Source: Odobenus rosmarus divergens (Eukaryota > Chordata > Mammalia > Carnivora > Odobenidae). Taken from it: DNA of 64,000 nt. Positions 39,935 through 57,190 of this stretch are shown one piece after another. The DNA is taken from NCBI RefSeq assembly GCF_000321225.1, contig NW_004450401.1:3193967-3257966 (forward strand), written 5' to 3'. Under the pieces are notes generated by a model. That model was given only the letters and a program-made list of their open reading frames with translations, had not been told where the DNA came from and ran no database searches. Position numbers and translations under genes: made by a program. Position 1 is the first letter of the stretch; every line of letters starts with the position of its first letter.

Positions 39935-42145
39935 GGTATGGAGACCCCCAAGCGTTGCATGTACTCCCTCTCCCCAAGTTCTGTCACTTTCTGTGTCCCC
40001 ACCAGACCATTTCATGCTCTGGGGCATGGAGTTGGGCTAGTGGCTTGCCAGCCCTGGGCCCCTACACTCCACAGTGACAGCTATGCGCTCTGCAGACACA
40101 GGCCCCATCTCTTCTCCTATGGCCACTCACCCCTAGGCCTCTGTCCTTTCATCACTCCCTCCTGGGCCAGAGCCTCCTGGGAGCCCTATGTTCCTGAATC
40201 TCCATCCCTGGGCTATCTCCACCAGGCCTCTACTTCCCTTACTGGCTGCCTCTCAAGTGTCTAGGCAGCCTTAATCCCCAGAGGACTGCCCCCACCCCTG
40301 ACAATATTAGCCTCAGGGTTGAATCTCACTTGCCCAGCCTGGTAGGCTACCCAGGTGCTTCCCAGCTAAAGCCATGCAAGAAGTGGGTAGCCCCAAAGGA
40401 CCAGTGAAAGGGCAGATGAGCTAGACCAAGGCCTCGGTGAGGTCATTTAGGCATGGAGGAGTTGGTAAGTGCTCTCCCCAAACAGGAGAAGCCCCATGAA
40501 GAAATTAATAGCTAAGCTGCCTCCTGAAGAAGACACCTGGCCCCCAGCTGGGCTCGGGGCTCCTCTCCCAACCACCTACACAAGTCCTTTTGTGTGAAAT
40601 ACTGACATATCAGATGATGTTCTGGACTGAGAACAGAAGACCAAGAGAAGACACTGGGCTGAGCACCATAGTGCAGGAGAGAAGGGTGGCTTGCAGGCAG
40701 GCCTCGGTGCCAGGTTTTCAACCTAATGGCTGTGCAGTGCCCTATCATAACCCTGTGCTCTGTCCCTGGGATCAGGCCTTTTCTGGCTGGGAACCACACA
40801 ACTGCCCTTAAAGCAACAGGAAACGGGCAGGTGAGCTGAACTCAGGGAACCCCAGGAGGATGTCCTCACCTCTCCTACTCCTTCTCTTCTCAGTGCCAGG
40901 ACAGCTCGTCTCTGGGTCGGGCAGCAGACTTCCTGGACCCTCATCCGAGTTTCCTTGTCCTCTTTTGGTTTTAGGATTCCCCATCCTTGGGGCTGGGCTC
41001 CCTATGGCACCTTGGGCTGCCTGGAGTCAGGACTGTCTTTAGACTCACCTCAGCCCCTCTCTCTGAAGGGCCTAGGCTCCCTCATCTTTTGCCAAACTGA
41101 AATGTCCACACCCTCAGGAGCTTCTGCCAGGGCCAGGGTGCCCTCCTGCCCCTTTTTGTCCACTTCCACAGGATCCAGGAGTTATGGGGACCCCAGGCAC
41201 TTTGATTTGTTGCCTCTTCTTAGAGAAAAAGGGGCACACCCCTCCCCCAGCCAGGAAACCTCATTTGGCCATCTTCTCTCAGGGACCCCCTCTTTGGTTG
41301 AGCTCTTTCCCAAGACAAGAGATGTTCCCTCCCTGCCCCACCCCACTCTAAGGGCTCTCCATTGACCTTTCCACCCTCCTCAGAGTGGGACTGGGAGCCC
41401 GGAGAGTGTGTGAGAAAGCAAGGCAGGCGTAGATTCGGGACCTAACCTGGGCTGTGTACCCGGAGCCCGAGTGCATACGCTGCCTCTCCCCTGCCTGTCA
41501 GCAGGAGAGCAAAGGCCAGAGGCGGGGCTCTTACACCACCCTGGCTTGGATAGATGTGTGCCAGGGGAGCTGTCCCCTGGCAGGGTCTTAACCTGAATCC
41601 TCTGCTGAAGGTAATCAAGGAAGTCTATTCAGTGTTTTCAGCCCAGGGAGCAAAAATAGCAGGCAGCTGTTCCTTCCCATGAGGATCCATGGGAACCCAG
41701 AGCCAGCGCAGGGAGGCTCAGGCAAAGGCTCACTCACGGTATGGCCATGCTCTGTTTTCTCAGCCCCCTGCCGGGTCGAGCTACTTCAGGGTGTCCTGAG
41801 ACCCCGACTGCCAGCTGAAGGTCTACAGTTTCTTCCTCCACATCCCTACCCACCTGCCCAAGATCTCCCTGCTCCTCGCCATCCTGGACCAACCAAAAGT
41901 TGAACGGATGCTGTGCCGTGCTGGGGCCCCTCAGGACCTCCACAGAGCCGCTTCCTGGTGCTACGCAGCCTCCTCACTCAGAGCCTGGGGGCTGGACTGG
42001 CTTGTGGGCCGGGGGCTGATGGTACTGCTGGCCCAACATTGCTCTCTTTGTGTTTGGTTTTGTTTTTGTTCTTGTTTTTCAATTCTTTACTTTTGATACT
42101 GTGAAGATCTTTCCTGCAGAAAGATAAAGCAACATTTGGACACAG
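39935..42145 (+). other. FAM193B: FAM193B 3' UTR, probably spliced
   Basis: One base after the stop codon (TGA at 39932-39934) comes a good donor, G|GTATGG. A strong acceptor, TCTGTTTTCTCAG, ends at 41763. I infer a 3' UTR intron 39936-41763 and a last exon 41764 to about 42145, with GATAAA at 42123-42128 and a GT-rich stretch after it as the likely polyadenylation region. The unspliced alternative would simply end at a site I did not find. A junction this close to the stop would not trigger decay. Confidence 0.5.
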
Positions 42146-42963
42146 AGTGTGTTGATGGTTTGCTGGTCTGGGGCAGGGGTGAGGTGAGGAATGTACTCAG
42201 AAGCATGGGATCTGCCTTGGTCATTAGCCTCACTGAGCAGATATTATGTGTCAACAGTCTGGCAGTTTTCACTTAATTCCACAACTGTTCTAAATGGGGC
42301 TGTTATCCCATTTTACAGATGAAATTAAAGCTAAGACAGGAAAGTGACTTTAGTGCACTCAGTCTGGCTGAGCAGAGTTAGAGCCTAGGCCCATATAACA
42401 GCAGCATCTGTGTACTTTCTCCTGGTGGCAGGACTTTGGTATGTGACCTGGAATAGCCCCTTCCCCATGCCCTGTTTCCCCCTCTTCGAGATGGAGGAGT
42501 GAGACTCGATCTCTGTGCAGCTGCTGTGAGAAGGGGTCTGGGAAAGTCTTGAGGCCTTTACAGATTGTGCACCTTTAGCCTGGGTTATTGACATTGTCAA
42601 GGGACGTGGAGTAAATAGAGTTTCTATAAATTGGATCTGACTTTCCAGTGGGAATGACACATATAGCCTAAGTACTTGAGAGTTGCAGATAATGAACCCT
42701 TCTGTAAAGTAAAGTAAACTACCTCATTCCTATCTCCCACCCCTGCAGATCTGGTTCATAAATTCAGATTTTAACATTATAAGTTTGCCAAAAAAAAAAA
42801 AAATGCCTCGCACACACTTGTGCTCCAACTCCTTGTTCCTCTTGTCGTTTTCTGAAACTGACACTTAACTTGAGCTTATGTGGGGAGCAGTGGAGGCTGT
42901 AGCCACACAGTCACTAAGAGCCCTTTACAGAGTGTTGGAAAGCAGGATCAGAAACCATTCCCC

Positions 42964-43079
42964 TGGGCGCCTAGGTGGCTCAGATGGTTAAGCGTCTGCC
43001 TTCGGCTCAGGTCATGATCCCGGGATCCTGGGATCGAGTCCCGCATTGGGCTCCCTGCTCCTTGGGGAGCCTGTCTCTG

Positions 43080-43131
<52 letters not shown>

Positions 43132-43162
43132 GAATAAATGAATAAAATCTTTAAAAAAAAAA
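42964..43162 (+). mobile_element. can-SINE with a long CT microsatellite
   Basis: Sense element (GGGCGCCTAGGTGGCTCAGA start) with about twenty CT units at 43081-43122. Target-site duplication AAACCATTCCC on both sides. Confidence 0.95.
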
Positions 43163-43389
43163 AAACCATTCCCTCCCCCTTCCCCCTCCCCCCAGGTTGA
43201 ACCCCACCATGGGCAGTCAGTGCCAGCTTCCTCTTCTGAAGAAGTTAAAAAGCATCGCCGACAGGCTCAAGGCTCACAATTCCTGGTCCCTGGCCTTTCC
43301 TAATCCCCAAGGAAGTCTGCATATGCCGCTGTGAAACCTGTCTCTGTATACATACTATTTGTGTTCCTCTCTCTCTTCAACTCTTGCAC

Positions 43390-43920
43390 CAGGCTCCTGC
43401 CCTGCAGTTGAACTGGCAGAGCCACCTAAAATTCTGCTTCATCATTCAAAAATTGCCTGTCTGATCAAGGAGCTGCTTTACCTACAGAGAAAGACCTGTG
43501 GATGGCATTCAGAGCCTTCCATGCCTGGCCCCTGCCTCCCAGCACTTCACTCCAGCCACCCAGATGACCTCAGTCTCCCTCTAGGCCTGGCACCCTCAGG
43601 TCTCCCAGCTTTGGCTCACGTTTCCTTCTTCCCAGATTACCTTTCCTTCATTGTGTCCTGCTTATCCTTCACATTTCAGCTGAAAGGCCACTTTTACTAG
43701 GAAAATCTGTTTGCCCTGCCTTGTGGTGCTTCCAAAAGTACTACTTTATCTGTCTTAGAATATTTCTCCTTAACCTCAAGACCCATTATATTTTTGTCTC
43801 CTCCACTAATCCATAAACTCAAGCCAGGTTTGTGTCTTGTTCATTTTTTATCTGCTTCAGCACTGCACAATGCCCAGCATGTGCTGATAATAAATACATG
43901 AATGAAGGAAGAAATAGTAC
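43390..43920 (+). repeat. L2 LINE 3' end
   Basis: Sense L2 3' region: CATGCCTGGCCCCTGCCTCC, TTCAGCTGAAAGGCCACTTT, CCATAAACTCAAGCCAGGTT, and the terminal AATAAATACATGAATGAAGG. Confidence 0.8.
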
Positions 43921-43954
43921 TGACGTATCCCTCCTCTTTAAAAGTCCCCTGTGA

Positions 43955-44151
43955 GGGGCACCTGGGTGGCTCAGTCCTCTGACTCTAGATTTCGGCTCAA
44001 TTCATGATCTCAGCATAGTGGGATCTAGCCCCAGGTCAGACTCCTTGCTCAGCGCCGAGTTTGCTTGAGATTCTCTCTCCCCCTCTCCCTCTGCCCCTTG
44101 TCCCCGCTCGAGCTCTCTCTCAAAATAAAATCTTTAAAAATAAATACAAAT
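43955..44151 (+). mobile_element. Older can-SINE
   Basis: Sense element GGGGCACCTGGGTGGCTCAG with a diverged body. Imperfect target-site duplication AAAGTCCCCTGTGA and AAAGTACCCAGTGA. Confidence 0.9.
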
Positions 44152-44599
44152 AAAGTACCCAGTGAAGTTGAAGTTACTTTGACAGTCAGCCCTGCATGCT
44201 CTGGAGCACCCAGCCTACCTATCCAGCTTTAGCTTTGGCCACCCCCACTCCACAGGAGCCGGCCACGTGGTTTGTTTGTTCTTTGAGAAATCTGTACTTG
44301 CACATGACCCCCCCCTTCACTCCTACAGGACCCTCAATCAGAAAACTTCGCTTTCCTCCACTTCTGTTCTGAGAGTCTACACCTGTGGAAGCTCAGATTC
44401 AGGTCTCCTTGAAGGCTTCTCTGGTTCCCCAGGCAGTGAGTTACTTTAAGCTCTATCACAGCATTTACAATAATAATCGCTCCATATATATACAGACCCT
44501 CAGCAAAAAAACACTTGTCACCAGCATTTTATTTATCCCTCGCCACTCTGAACATACGTGTTGTCTCACATAGATGAGGACGCCAGTCAGAGCTGCAGT

Positions 44600-45071
44600 T
44601 TAAGTTGATTCATTTTTCCGTAAGGCACACCCCGTCCCCGCGCCCGTGCCCGGGATGCAGGCCCGGGCGGGATCCCAGCTGGCCCCGTCCCGGGACGTGC
44701 CTGATGACGTCAGACTCTGGGCGAGGCTGGGCAGCTGGCCGGCCGACCTCTTCGGGATCCCCGGTCTCCGCTTTAGGGACCTTCTTCCACCAGACTCCGT
44801 TTGAGCCTTTAGCGCATGCTCCAAATCCTGCAGCGTCCCATAATGCACTGTCCGACGCTTTGCCCTCGCCCCTGGCAACAAATGCGCAGCCGCCCAAGGG
44901 ACTTTGACGCCGCGCTGCCTGACAGGGTCTCAGAGGAAAGTTTGTCCCTCTGCGCGATCCGGCACTCAGAGGTCGTTGCTAGGCGCCCACGTTCGCTTCT
45001 TCACATCTGATTGGATTTCACTCAAAAGTTGAGGCGGGGTTTTACCGTAGCGCGCATGCGTGCAGCAAAGG
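44600..45071 (+). promoter_or_regulatory. DDX41: CpG-island promoter of DDX41
   Basis: CpG-rich and TATA-less. In order: a ZNF143/THAP11-type core TCCCATAATGCACTG (44836-44850), an RFX-type half-site CCTGGCAAC (44871-44879) and another GTTGCTAGG (44975-44983), an inverted CCAAT box ATTGG (45010-45014) and an NRF1-type palindrome CGCGCATGCGTG (45051-45062) only ten bases from the start codon. These are classic housekeeping elements. Site calls rest on motif match only. Confidence 0.8.
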
Positions 45072-50128
<5,057 letters not shown>

Positions 50129-50335
50129 GCCATCTGTCATCCCTTGTCTCCAAGAGACCTCAGTCTCCAGCCACCTCCTACACACACCAGCCCCCTGGAC
50201 AAAAAGCCAGCATCTTCGGCCCAGCTGGCCTGGGCTGGGCCAGGCTGGGCCTGGCTGCCTGCTCCCTGTGTCCCCCAAAATTACTATTTTTGTTCCCTTT
50301 TGCCCCAGCTGTCATTAAAGCACAAGCCTCTCTGG
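50129..50335 (+). other. DDX41: DDX41 3' UTR and polyadenylation signal
   Basis: Short 3' UTR of about 200 bases. ATTAAA, a common variant signal, lies at 50314-50319 and is followed by a GT-rich stretch (CCTCTCTGGTCTC). Cleavage is expected near 50335. Confidence 0.8.
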
Positions 50336-52149
50336 TCTCAGCCAAGCCCTGCCTCTCTGTTTCGCCTTCCCTGACCCCTGCTTCCTGGACAGGCCTCACC
50401 CTCTGACCTCCGTAGCCCCTCTCAGGTGGGGGAACTGGCATCTCCCACCACTACTGTCAACACGGCCGGCTGGGTTTGGTTGTGGAGAGAGCCACGTAGC
50501 TGGGGCCCCCTGCTGGGAGCTCTGGGTACCTCCTCTGGGCTAGCTGGATTTGTGGCTCAGGGAGAGACCGCATTGGTGGGCCCTGGGGAAATGGCTGGGT
50601 TTTCTGGTCTCTGGTTGGTTCTTATAATCTCCAACCTTGCCCTAGCCTCCCTCTTCCTGTCAGTTGGATGAAGCTCCCGGGGCCCCTTGGGAGGTGACTT
50701 CCTGCCTCAGGTCCCCTGCCTACTTGCCTGCCCACACAGACTCCAAGTGGAAAACCCTCTGTCCATCTTGAGGGGGCAGCAAACGCCACAGGACCACCAT
50801 TCAGGCCACTAGCACCCACTGACCTCACTCTGTGCCTGGCTGTCTGTTGGGCTCAGGATCCAGGCAATTCAGGCAGACGCCTGCTGGGAGGTTCATAGGT
50901 AAGTGGGAGAGACGGGAGATGGGAATAACGGGGTGGCACATGGCGCAGGATCTCCACGTCTGGCAAGGGACGGGCAGAGGAGGAGTACGGGCAGCAATTC
51001 CTTGGGGCCCGGCACTTCATGTGCAAGACCACATGTTTATCCCAGCAGGACAGCAGTTGCTCAAGTCATGTTTGTCACTTGGTGTTTGGCCTTGGGCAAG
51101 TTACTTAATATTTCTGAGCCTCGATTTCCTCATCATTGAAATGGCAATGAGAATGCAAAGAACAGACTGTCCGGCTGCCGGAGCTTCGGGCTGCCCAGGC
51201 TGCAAGGGACACAAAGCCGGGTGGAGAGGCCCTTGGAAAAGACTTCCTGCCCACACCCCATATGCGACCCTAAAGAGTATTGCTCAGCCTGGTTACACAT
51301 GCCTGCCTAAAGGTGGCATTGAATGAGTGACAGGAGGCTGTCCCCAAAATTCACACACACAGAGCCCCAATAGTAGCCTCTAGCAAGGTGAAGCCAAAAA
51401 AAAAAAAAAGGGTACCTAGCAAGAAGCAAAATTTTAAAAAAGCATGTGATCTCTCCAGGGACCCACTGGGGGCATGCCACCCACACTCACGTGACTGGGC
51501 CATGCCGTGAGGACGGGCTCACTGGTGGGGCCCTTGTGCTCGGCATGGGGTGGTCAAGGGGGGCCTCCTCGGGGGAAGAGGCAGCCCAGCTGTCAAGTGG
51601 CACAGCGGTAAGGGGTTCCTGGGAGGCACTGGGCTGAGGGGAGGTGGAGGCCAGGACAGGGCACCTTGAGTGTAGGGCTGAGGAGCCCAGGCTACACCCC
51701 CGGGTAGGGGGGAGTCGGAGGAGTTGGTTTGGGGTTGGTGTAAAGGACCACAGTGGGCCCTGTCGGGCAGTGGTTCAAAGGGGAGATAAGAGGCTGGTAA
51801 TGGCCAGGGACTGTGAAGACAGAGGGGAGCAGGTGAATATTAGAAATATTTCCAAGATAAAGACCAGCAGAGCGGCACTGAGAGGGTACCAACCAGGGCT
51901 CAAGAGTGGGGAAAGCAAGGAGCGGGCCAGTCTGGCTAGAAGAGGTCCTGGGGCAGGGACAGGGCTGTGGGAACATCAGGTGCCGGGGTGTGCGACTGCC
52001 CTGCTCAGAGGAGAGGTCGGAGCTTATGACTCACAGACAGCTGACCCAGGTGCAGGCAGAGGTCAGCCGCCCTCCGGGGGTCTGAGGCCCCCGCCAAGCA
52101 CACGTGGGCACCTTGGGCCAGCTGGACCCCGAGGAAGAAATATGTGATG
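50336..52149. other. DDX41-DOK3 intergenic stretch
   Basis: A sense MIR fragment is at about 51070-51155 (TTGGCCTTGGGCAAGTTACT, TTTCCTCATCATTGAAATGG). GC-rich but CpG-poor elsewhere. Untranslated upstream exons of DOK3 could lie here but none can be defined. Confidence 0.5.
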
Positions 52150-52332
52150 TCCCCACCCCCTATCCTAGCTCCTTTACTGAAGACAGGCGCCCCTCCCCCC
52201 AGCCCCGCAGCTGCCTCTCTGGACAGAGGGAGGGGGAAGTGGCCAGAAGGGGAAGTGTGAGGAGTTCCCCTCCAGCCTGTCATCAGTCTCATCAGGCCCT
52301 CGGAGTGGCAGTCCCGGGGCCTGGCAGCGGCC
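52150..52332 (+). promoter_or_regulatory. DOK3: Proximal promoter/5' UTR of DOK3
   Basis: CpG-poor sequence before the start codon with two ETS-type GGAAGT cores, 16 bases apart: GGGGGAAGTGG (core 52235-52240) and AGAAGGGGAAGTGTGA (core 52251-52256). The second fits the PU.1 preference for purines upstream of GGAAGTG. This agrees with DOK3 expression in myeloid and B cells (known), but binding is inferred. Confidence 0.5.
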
Positions 52333-55300
52333 ATGGAGCCTCGGGAGACTCCCATCAAGGACGGCATCCTCTATCAGCAACACATCAAGTTCGGCAAGGT
52401 GGGGACCCTGGCTGCCAGGCAGCTTGCCCAGGACGGTAGGCGGCAGCCCCAGCCTCAGCCCACCGGGACCTGGGAGAATGGGGAAGGATCAGGGTGGGGA
52501 ACCCAACCAAGGTGTTGGGGAGTAGAGCAGAACCCCGTTCTCAGCTTGAGTGGGCCTTTTGGAGAGCCTGTCCTGTTTGTGGATGGGGAAGCCAAGCGCG
52601 GGGAGGATCTAAGAATCCAAACCTTGGGGCAGGGCAGAGCTGAGAGGCTGGCTAACCCAACAGCCTTCTGCCCTGTGTCGTAGAGGCACTAAGGCTCCTG
52701 TGGAGAAGGCCGGGGCTGAGTCGGAGGAGCGCCAGCCTGCAGACGAAGGCTGAGCTCCTCCCAGCCCTGTTACAGGACACAGTTGGGACGTTTGCCTCTC
52801 TCCCCAGGCAGCAGGCCCTTCACCCTCACAGCTCAGCTGCAGCTGCTGCCCAGGCAGATAAACAATCTGTTTCCTTTGCTTTACGCTATTTGCATGTTTC
52901 CTTCCTTGCCATCATGAGACGGAGGCCTCCCTCCTGCCTTAGCCCTTGTCCCATGGCCCAAGTGACCTTTTCTTTGGGGAGAGGGCATAGGGGGCACCAA
53001 CACAATGGTAGCATCAGGTGGTCTGCTTCAACCACGTCAGAGACATGATCCAGTAGAAGCCCCAACCTTGCATTCTCATGGCTTTTGTGATGTGAGGACA
53101 CTAGTGCTCATGGGGGTCACAGTTAGGCAATTGGTGGGATGGATTTGAACCCACAGTTGACCGGCCACCAGCACAGACTCTTCCCCCTGCTGGGCTGGCC
53201 CTGGCAGGGCCCCCTTCTCTGGGGCCCTGCGGATCTGGGGGAAGCAGAGGCCAGCCAGGGTGGCCAGGAGCACTTGCTGAGCAGTGTGTGCTGAGCTGAG
53301 CTACAGGGAGAACCACCACCCAAGGGTCTTTTCCCCCATCCTCATCTCCCACAGAAGTCCTGGCGGAAGGTATGGGGTCTGCTGTATGCAGGAAGCCCAT
53401 CAGGTGTGGCACGGCTGGAGAGCTGGGAGGTCCGGGATGGTGGCCTGGGGCCAGCAGGTGACAGGTCTGCAGGACCCAGCCGGCGCGGGGAACGGCGGAT
53501 TATCCGCCTGGCTGACTGCGTGTCTGTGCTGCCGGCTGACGGCGAGAGCTGCCCCAAGGACACTGGTGCCTTCCTGCTCACCACCACAGAGCGAAGCCAC
53601 CTGCTGGCCGCACAGCATCGTCAGGAATGGATGGGCCCCATCTGCCAGCTGGCCTTCCAGGTGAGCATAAGAGGCCAGAGGTGGGCCACCTGACCCCTGA
53701 CCTTGTTCATCTCCATGCTCACTCCCATCCTGTCACTGAGCAAGTACCTGCCAAGCACCTGCAACCTTCGGGGGAATAGCCCTGAAGTCCACAGAATGAA
53801 TCTCAGATGGCCATTCATGCTGTGGGGAAAATGAAAGGCTGGTGGGACCAGGCATGAATGGCGGGGTATTAGATGGGAAGGTCTCTCAGGAAGGGACAGT
53901 GAGCCAAGTCCTCAAGGACAAATAAGAGCCCACCAGGCAAAGGTCTGAAGCAAGAGTGACCCAGACACTGAGGTCTGAGGAGTGTCCTGAACAGAGGGGG
54001 CAGCATGGGCAAAGGCCCTGTGGCAGGGGAAAGTTTGGTGTGTTAAAGGGGCAGAAAGGCCATCGTGGCTGGAGAGTAAGGAGTGGGAGGGAGCCCAGGA
54101 GGAGGCAAAGGTGGAGAGTTTGGTGGAGCCAGCTGAAACTACTCTGGGCCACATGCAGAGTTCGGGGCTTTATTCTGAGTGAGAGGAGATGCCTTTGAGA
54201 GGCGGATTCTTTGGGGAGCCAGGGACTGAGAGCTTTAAAGCTTCACAGGGTCTATGAAGGACCAAAAGGAAATGAGCCTAGCAGTTCCTCAAAAACTTAA
54301 ACATAGAGTTGCCATATGACCCAGCAATTGCACTAGTAGGTGTATACCCAAGAGAATTGAAATAGATGTTCAAACAGAACTTGTATGAGAATGCTCAGGG
54401 CAGCAATATTCCCGATAGCTCAAAGGTGCAGACAACCCCAACGTCTGTTAACTGACGGTTACACCCAATGTAGTCTATGCATACAACAGAATATTACCTG
54501 ACCATGAAAAAAAAAAATGAGGTGGGCGCCTGGGTGGCTCAGATGGTTAAGCGACTGCCTTTGGCTCAGGTCATGATCCTGGAGTCCTGGGATCGAGTCC
54601 CGCATCGGGCTCCCTGCTCAGCAGGGGGTCTGCTTCTCCCTCTGACCTTCTTCCCTCTCGTGCTATTTCTCATTCTCTCTCTCAAATAAATAAATAAAAT
54701 CTTTTAAAAAAAATGAGGTAATGATGCATGCTAACACCATAAATGAACCTGGAGAACGTCATGCTAAGTAAAAGGAGCCAGACACAAAAGACCACACATT
54801 AGTATCAGTCTATTTATGTGAAACACCCAGAATAGGCAAATCTATGGGACAGAAAGCAGCTTAGTGGTTGCCAGGGGCTGAGGGGGCGGGGAGTGGGTAG
54901 TGACTGCTAATGGGTTTCCAGGTGGAATGATGAAAAATTCTGGAACTAGATAAAGGTGACCATTACACAACGTTATGACTATACTAAAACCACTGAATTA
55001 TACACTTTAAAATGGTGAAATGGTAAATTTTATCTTGTGTATTTTACCACAATATTTTATTTTTTTTAAAGATTTTATTTATTTATTTAACAGAGAGGGA
55101 GAGAGCATGAGCAGAGAGGGGCAGAGGGAGAGGGAGAAACAGGCTCCCCATTGAGCAGGGAGCCCAAGGCGGGGCTCGATCCCAGGACCCTGGGATCATG
55201 ACCTGAGCTGATGGCAGACATTTAACTGACTGAGCCACACAGGCATCCCTACCACAATATTTTAAGTTTAAAACAAAAAAAAGGAAATGAACAGGAACAA

Positions 55301-56974
55301 GGATACCAGTGAGGAAGCTGTCGCATGTGACCCTGGCCATGCCACCGTGGGCCAAGGTTGTTGTGCTGGAAGTGCTGAAAGAGCTCAGAGGATGTGACGG
55401 CAAATGGTGAAAGAGGCCTAGAGAAGGATGGAGAACCCAATTCACTCGCATGTCCCACCCCTGAAGCTCCTGCCCCTTTATCACTCCAAGCTGTTAGGGA
55501 CACACACAGGCAGGCCCAATCCCTGGCCAAGTACAAGTGCAATGGGGACCTCCTCTTGTGTGCCGCTACTTTACAACTCTCAGCACCCCCAAGGGGGCAC
55601 CTGGGGGCTGCAGGTGGGGAAATAGAGGGGTCAGTCGTGACAGTGTGTCGGGGGCAGAACTGGAAGTGGCATCCCAGTCCCTGGATGTTCCTGCTGGCCT
55701 GGAGTCCTGGGTTACTGGCCCCAGGGAAAAGATGTAGAAAGAGGAGTGGGGGGAGGGCTCTAACTTCTGACTGTTTTTCATTCTCCAGGGCATAGCGGAG
55801 TATTCCTCAGGACCAGGGGAGGTGGAAGCTTCCAAGAGGGGCCTGGTCCCCATGGAGGAGAATTCCATCTACTCCTCCTGGCAAGAAGGTGAGTCAGGGA
55901 GGGGCAAGGGCAGCCTCAGCCGTCCTCCACCCAGGGCCGGGACCTTTGGGGGACCCAGGTGGGCTATCCCTGATGCCCTCGCCACCCTCCTGCCTGCAGT
56001 AGGCGAGTTTCCAGTGATCGTGCAGAGGACCGAGGCTGCCACCCGCTGCCAGCTGAAGGGGCCCTACCTCCTGGTGCTAAACCAAGACACCATCCAGCTG
56101 CGGGAACCCTCCAGCCCCCAGGCCCTCTACAACTGGCCCTACTGCTTCCTGCGCAAGTTCGGCTCTGATAAGGTGAGGTGCAGGGAGTGCCCTGCTGGGA
56201 AGGGTGGCAGGTGGACTGGTGCCCAGGTCCCTCCGCCATGAACCCACCCATACCACCCCCCAACCCCATGTCCAGGACGTGTTCTCCTTCGAAGCTGGAC
56301 GCCGCTGTGACTCGGGCGAGGGTCTCTTTGCCTTCAGCAGCCCCCGAGCCCTCGACCTGTGCAGGGCCGTGGCCGCTGCCATTGCCCGCCAGCGGGAACG
56401 GCTGCCAGAGCTGGCTGGGCCCCGGCCCTGTCCCCTGCCTCGGGCCACCTCCCTGCCCTCACTAGACCCGCCAGGAGAGCTGCGGGAGGTGCCCCCAGGG
56501 CTGGAGCCCCCCAGCTCCCGGAGGGCACGCCTGGCTGAGCCCGGCCCCCAGAGCCTGCCCCCACTGCTGAGCCCGGTGCCCCACGATGAGCCGGTGTCTG
56601 AGCTCTACGCATCCGTGTGCAAGCAGGCCAGTGGGCCCCCAGGCAATGCCGAGCACCTCTATGAGAACCTATGCCTGCTGGAGGCAGGCCCTGTGCTGCC
56701 CAGGGATAGGGACACCGAGCAGGAGGGTCCCAGCCGCCGCAGCCCCCTGGCCAGCCCCGTCTACCACAACAGCGAGGACCTGGGCTGGCTGGGCCCTGCC
56801 CATGACAACAGCCTTGAGGCCCAGTACCGGCGGCTGCTGGAACTGGAGCTGGGCGACAGTGATGAAGCTGGGAGCTCTGGCCGCCCCAATGCTCACACGG
56901 GCTTCAAGGCCAAGCTGGTGACGCTGCTGAGCCGCGAGCGGAAGAAGGGCCCAGCCCCCTGTGACCGGCCCTGA
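52333..56974 (+). CDS. DOK3: DOK3, docking adaptor with PH and PTB domains (five coding exons)
   Basis: Exons 52333-52398, 53355-53660, 55789-55888, 56000-56172, 56276-56974; 1344 nt, 447 residues, all GT/AG and in phase. A cytoplasmic adaptor of B cells and myeloid cells that is tyrosine-phosphorylated by Src-family kinases and recruits Grb2 and SHIP1 to damp antigen-receptor and TLR signals (known of the family). Seen: N-terminal PH domain (about 5-120, start METRETP-like, KSWRKVW turn); IRS-type PTB domain (about 160-260, EFPVIVQRTEAA to the helix ending RQRERLPEL); proline-rich linker; C-terminal tyrosines Y326 (LYASV), Y344 (LYENL, a YxN Grb2-type site), Y378 (VYHNS, also YxN) and Y399 (QYRRL); basic tail. 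Start chosen because MEPRETPIKDGILYQ matches the family N-terminus. No defect seen. Confidence 0.96.
52399..53354. other. DOK3 intron 1
   Basis: 956 bp, GC-rich, no repeat recognised. An alternative first exon is possible but not demonstrable. Confidence 0.6.
53700..54245 (-). repeat. L2 LINE fossil
   Basis: Antisense L2 in DOK3 intron 2: GGGCAAAGGCCCTGTGGCAG, GTGGCTGGAGAGTAAGGAGT, GGGGCTTTATTCTGAGTGAG. Confidence 0.7.
54255..55059 (+). mobile_element. L1 LINE 3' region, interrupted by a SINE
   Basis: Old L1 text in DOK3 intron 2: TTGCCATATGACCCAGCAAT, GTGTATACCCAAGAGAATTG, TGGTTGCCAGGGGCTGAGGG, CACTTTAAAATGGTGAAATG and TATTTTACCACAATA. Interrupted at 54524 by a can-SINE; a second can-SINE sits in its last bases. 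Confidence 0.8.
54524..54708 (+). mobile_element. can-SINE (tRNA-Lys derived)
   Basis: Sense element GGGCGCCTGGGTGGCTCAGA; target-site duplication AAAAATGAGGT on each side; inserted in the L1 of DOK3 intron 2. Confidence 0.95.
55060..55249 (-). mobile_element. can-SINE (tRNA-Lys derived)
   Basis: Antisense element with a perfect 15-bp target-site duplication TACCACAATATTTTA (55045-55059 and 55250-55264). In DOK3 intron 2, about 540 bases before exon 3. Confidence 0.95.
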
Positions 56975-57190
56975 AAGCCCCGCGTGGCTCTGTGGCAGGA
57001 GGAAAGACAGGTGCTCTGCTGTTCCTGGGCCAGGGCCAACAATGGACATCTGTGACACAGCCCTGCATCCACTCTGGCCTGCAGGGGTAAGGCAGGCTGG
57101 GGAGGACCCCTCCTGTGCCCCGCCACCCCCCCCGCCGCCGTGTACAGTGTACAGGTTTGCTGATAATAAAACCTCCCAGCTCTGCTACTG
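56975..57190 (+). other. DOK3: DOK3 3' UTR and polyadenylation signal
   Basis: Canonical AATAAA at 57165-57170 about 190 bases after the stop, followed by a GT-rich tract (GGTCCCACCTTGTAGTG). Cleavage expected near 57190. Confidence 0.85.

Larger units (their letters stand above)
42146..44600. other. FAM193B-DDX41 intergenic stretch
   Basis: Antisense MIR-like sequence at about 42235-42400, two can-SINEs, and an L2 3' end at 43390-43920. No gene seen. Confidence 0.6.

Noticed and set aside
51644..52147. 167-codon frame upstream of DOK3
   Set aside because: No family resemblance, no good splice sites linking it to DOK3 exon 1, and a biased Arg/Gly composition.
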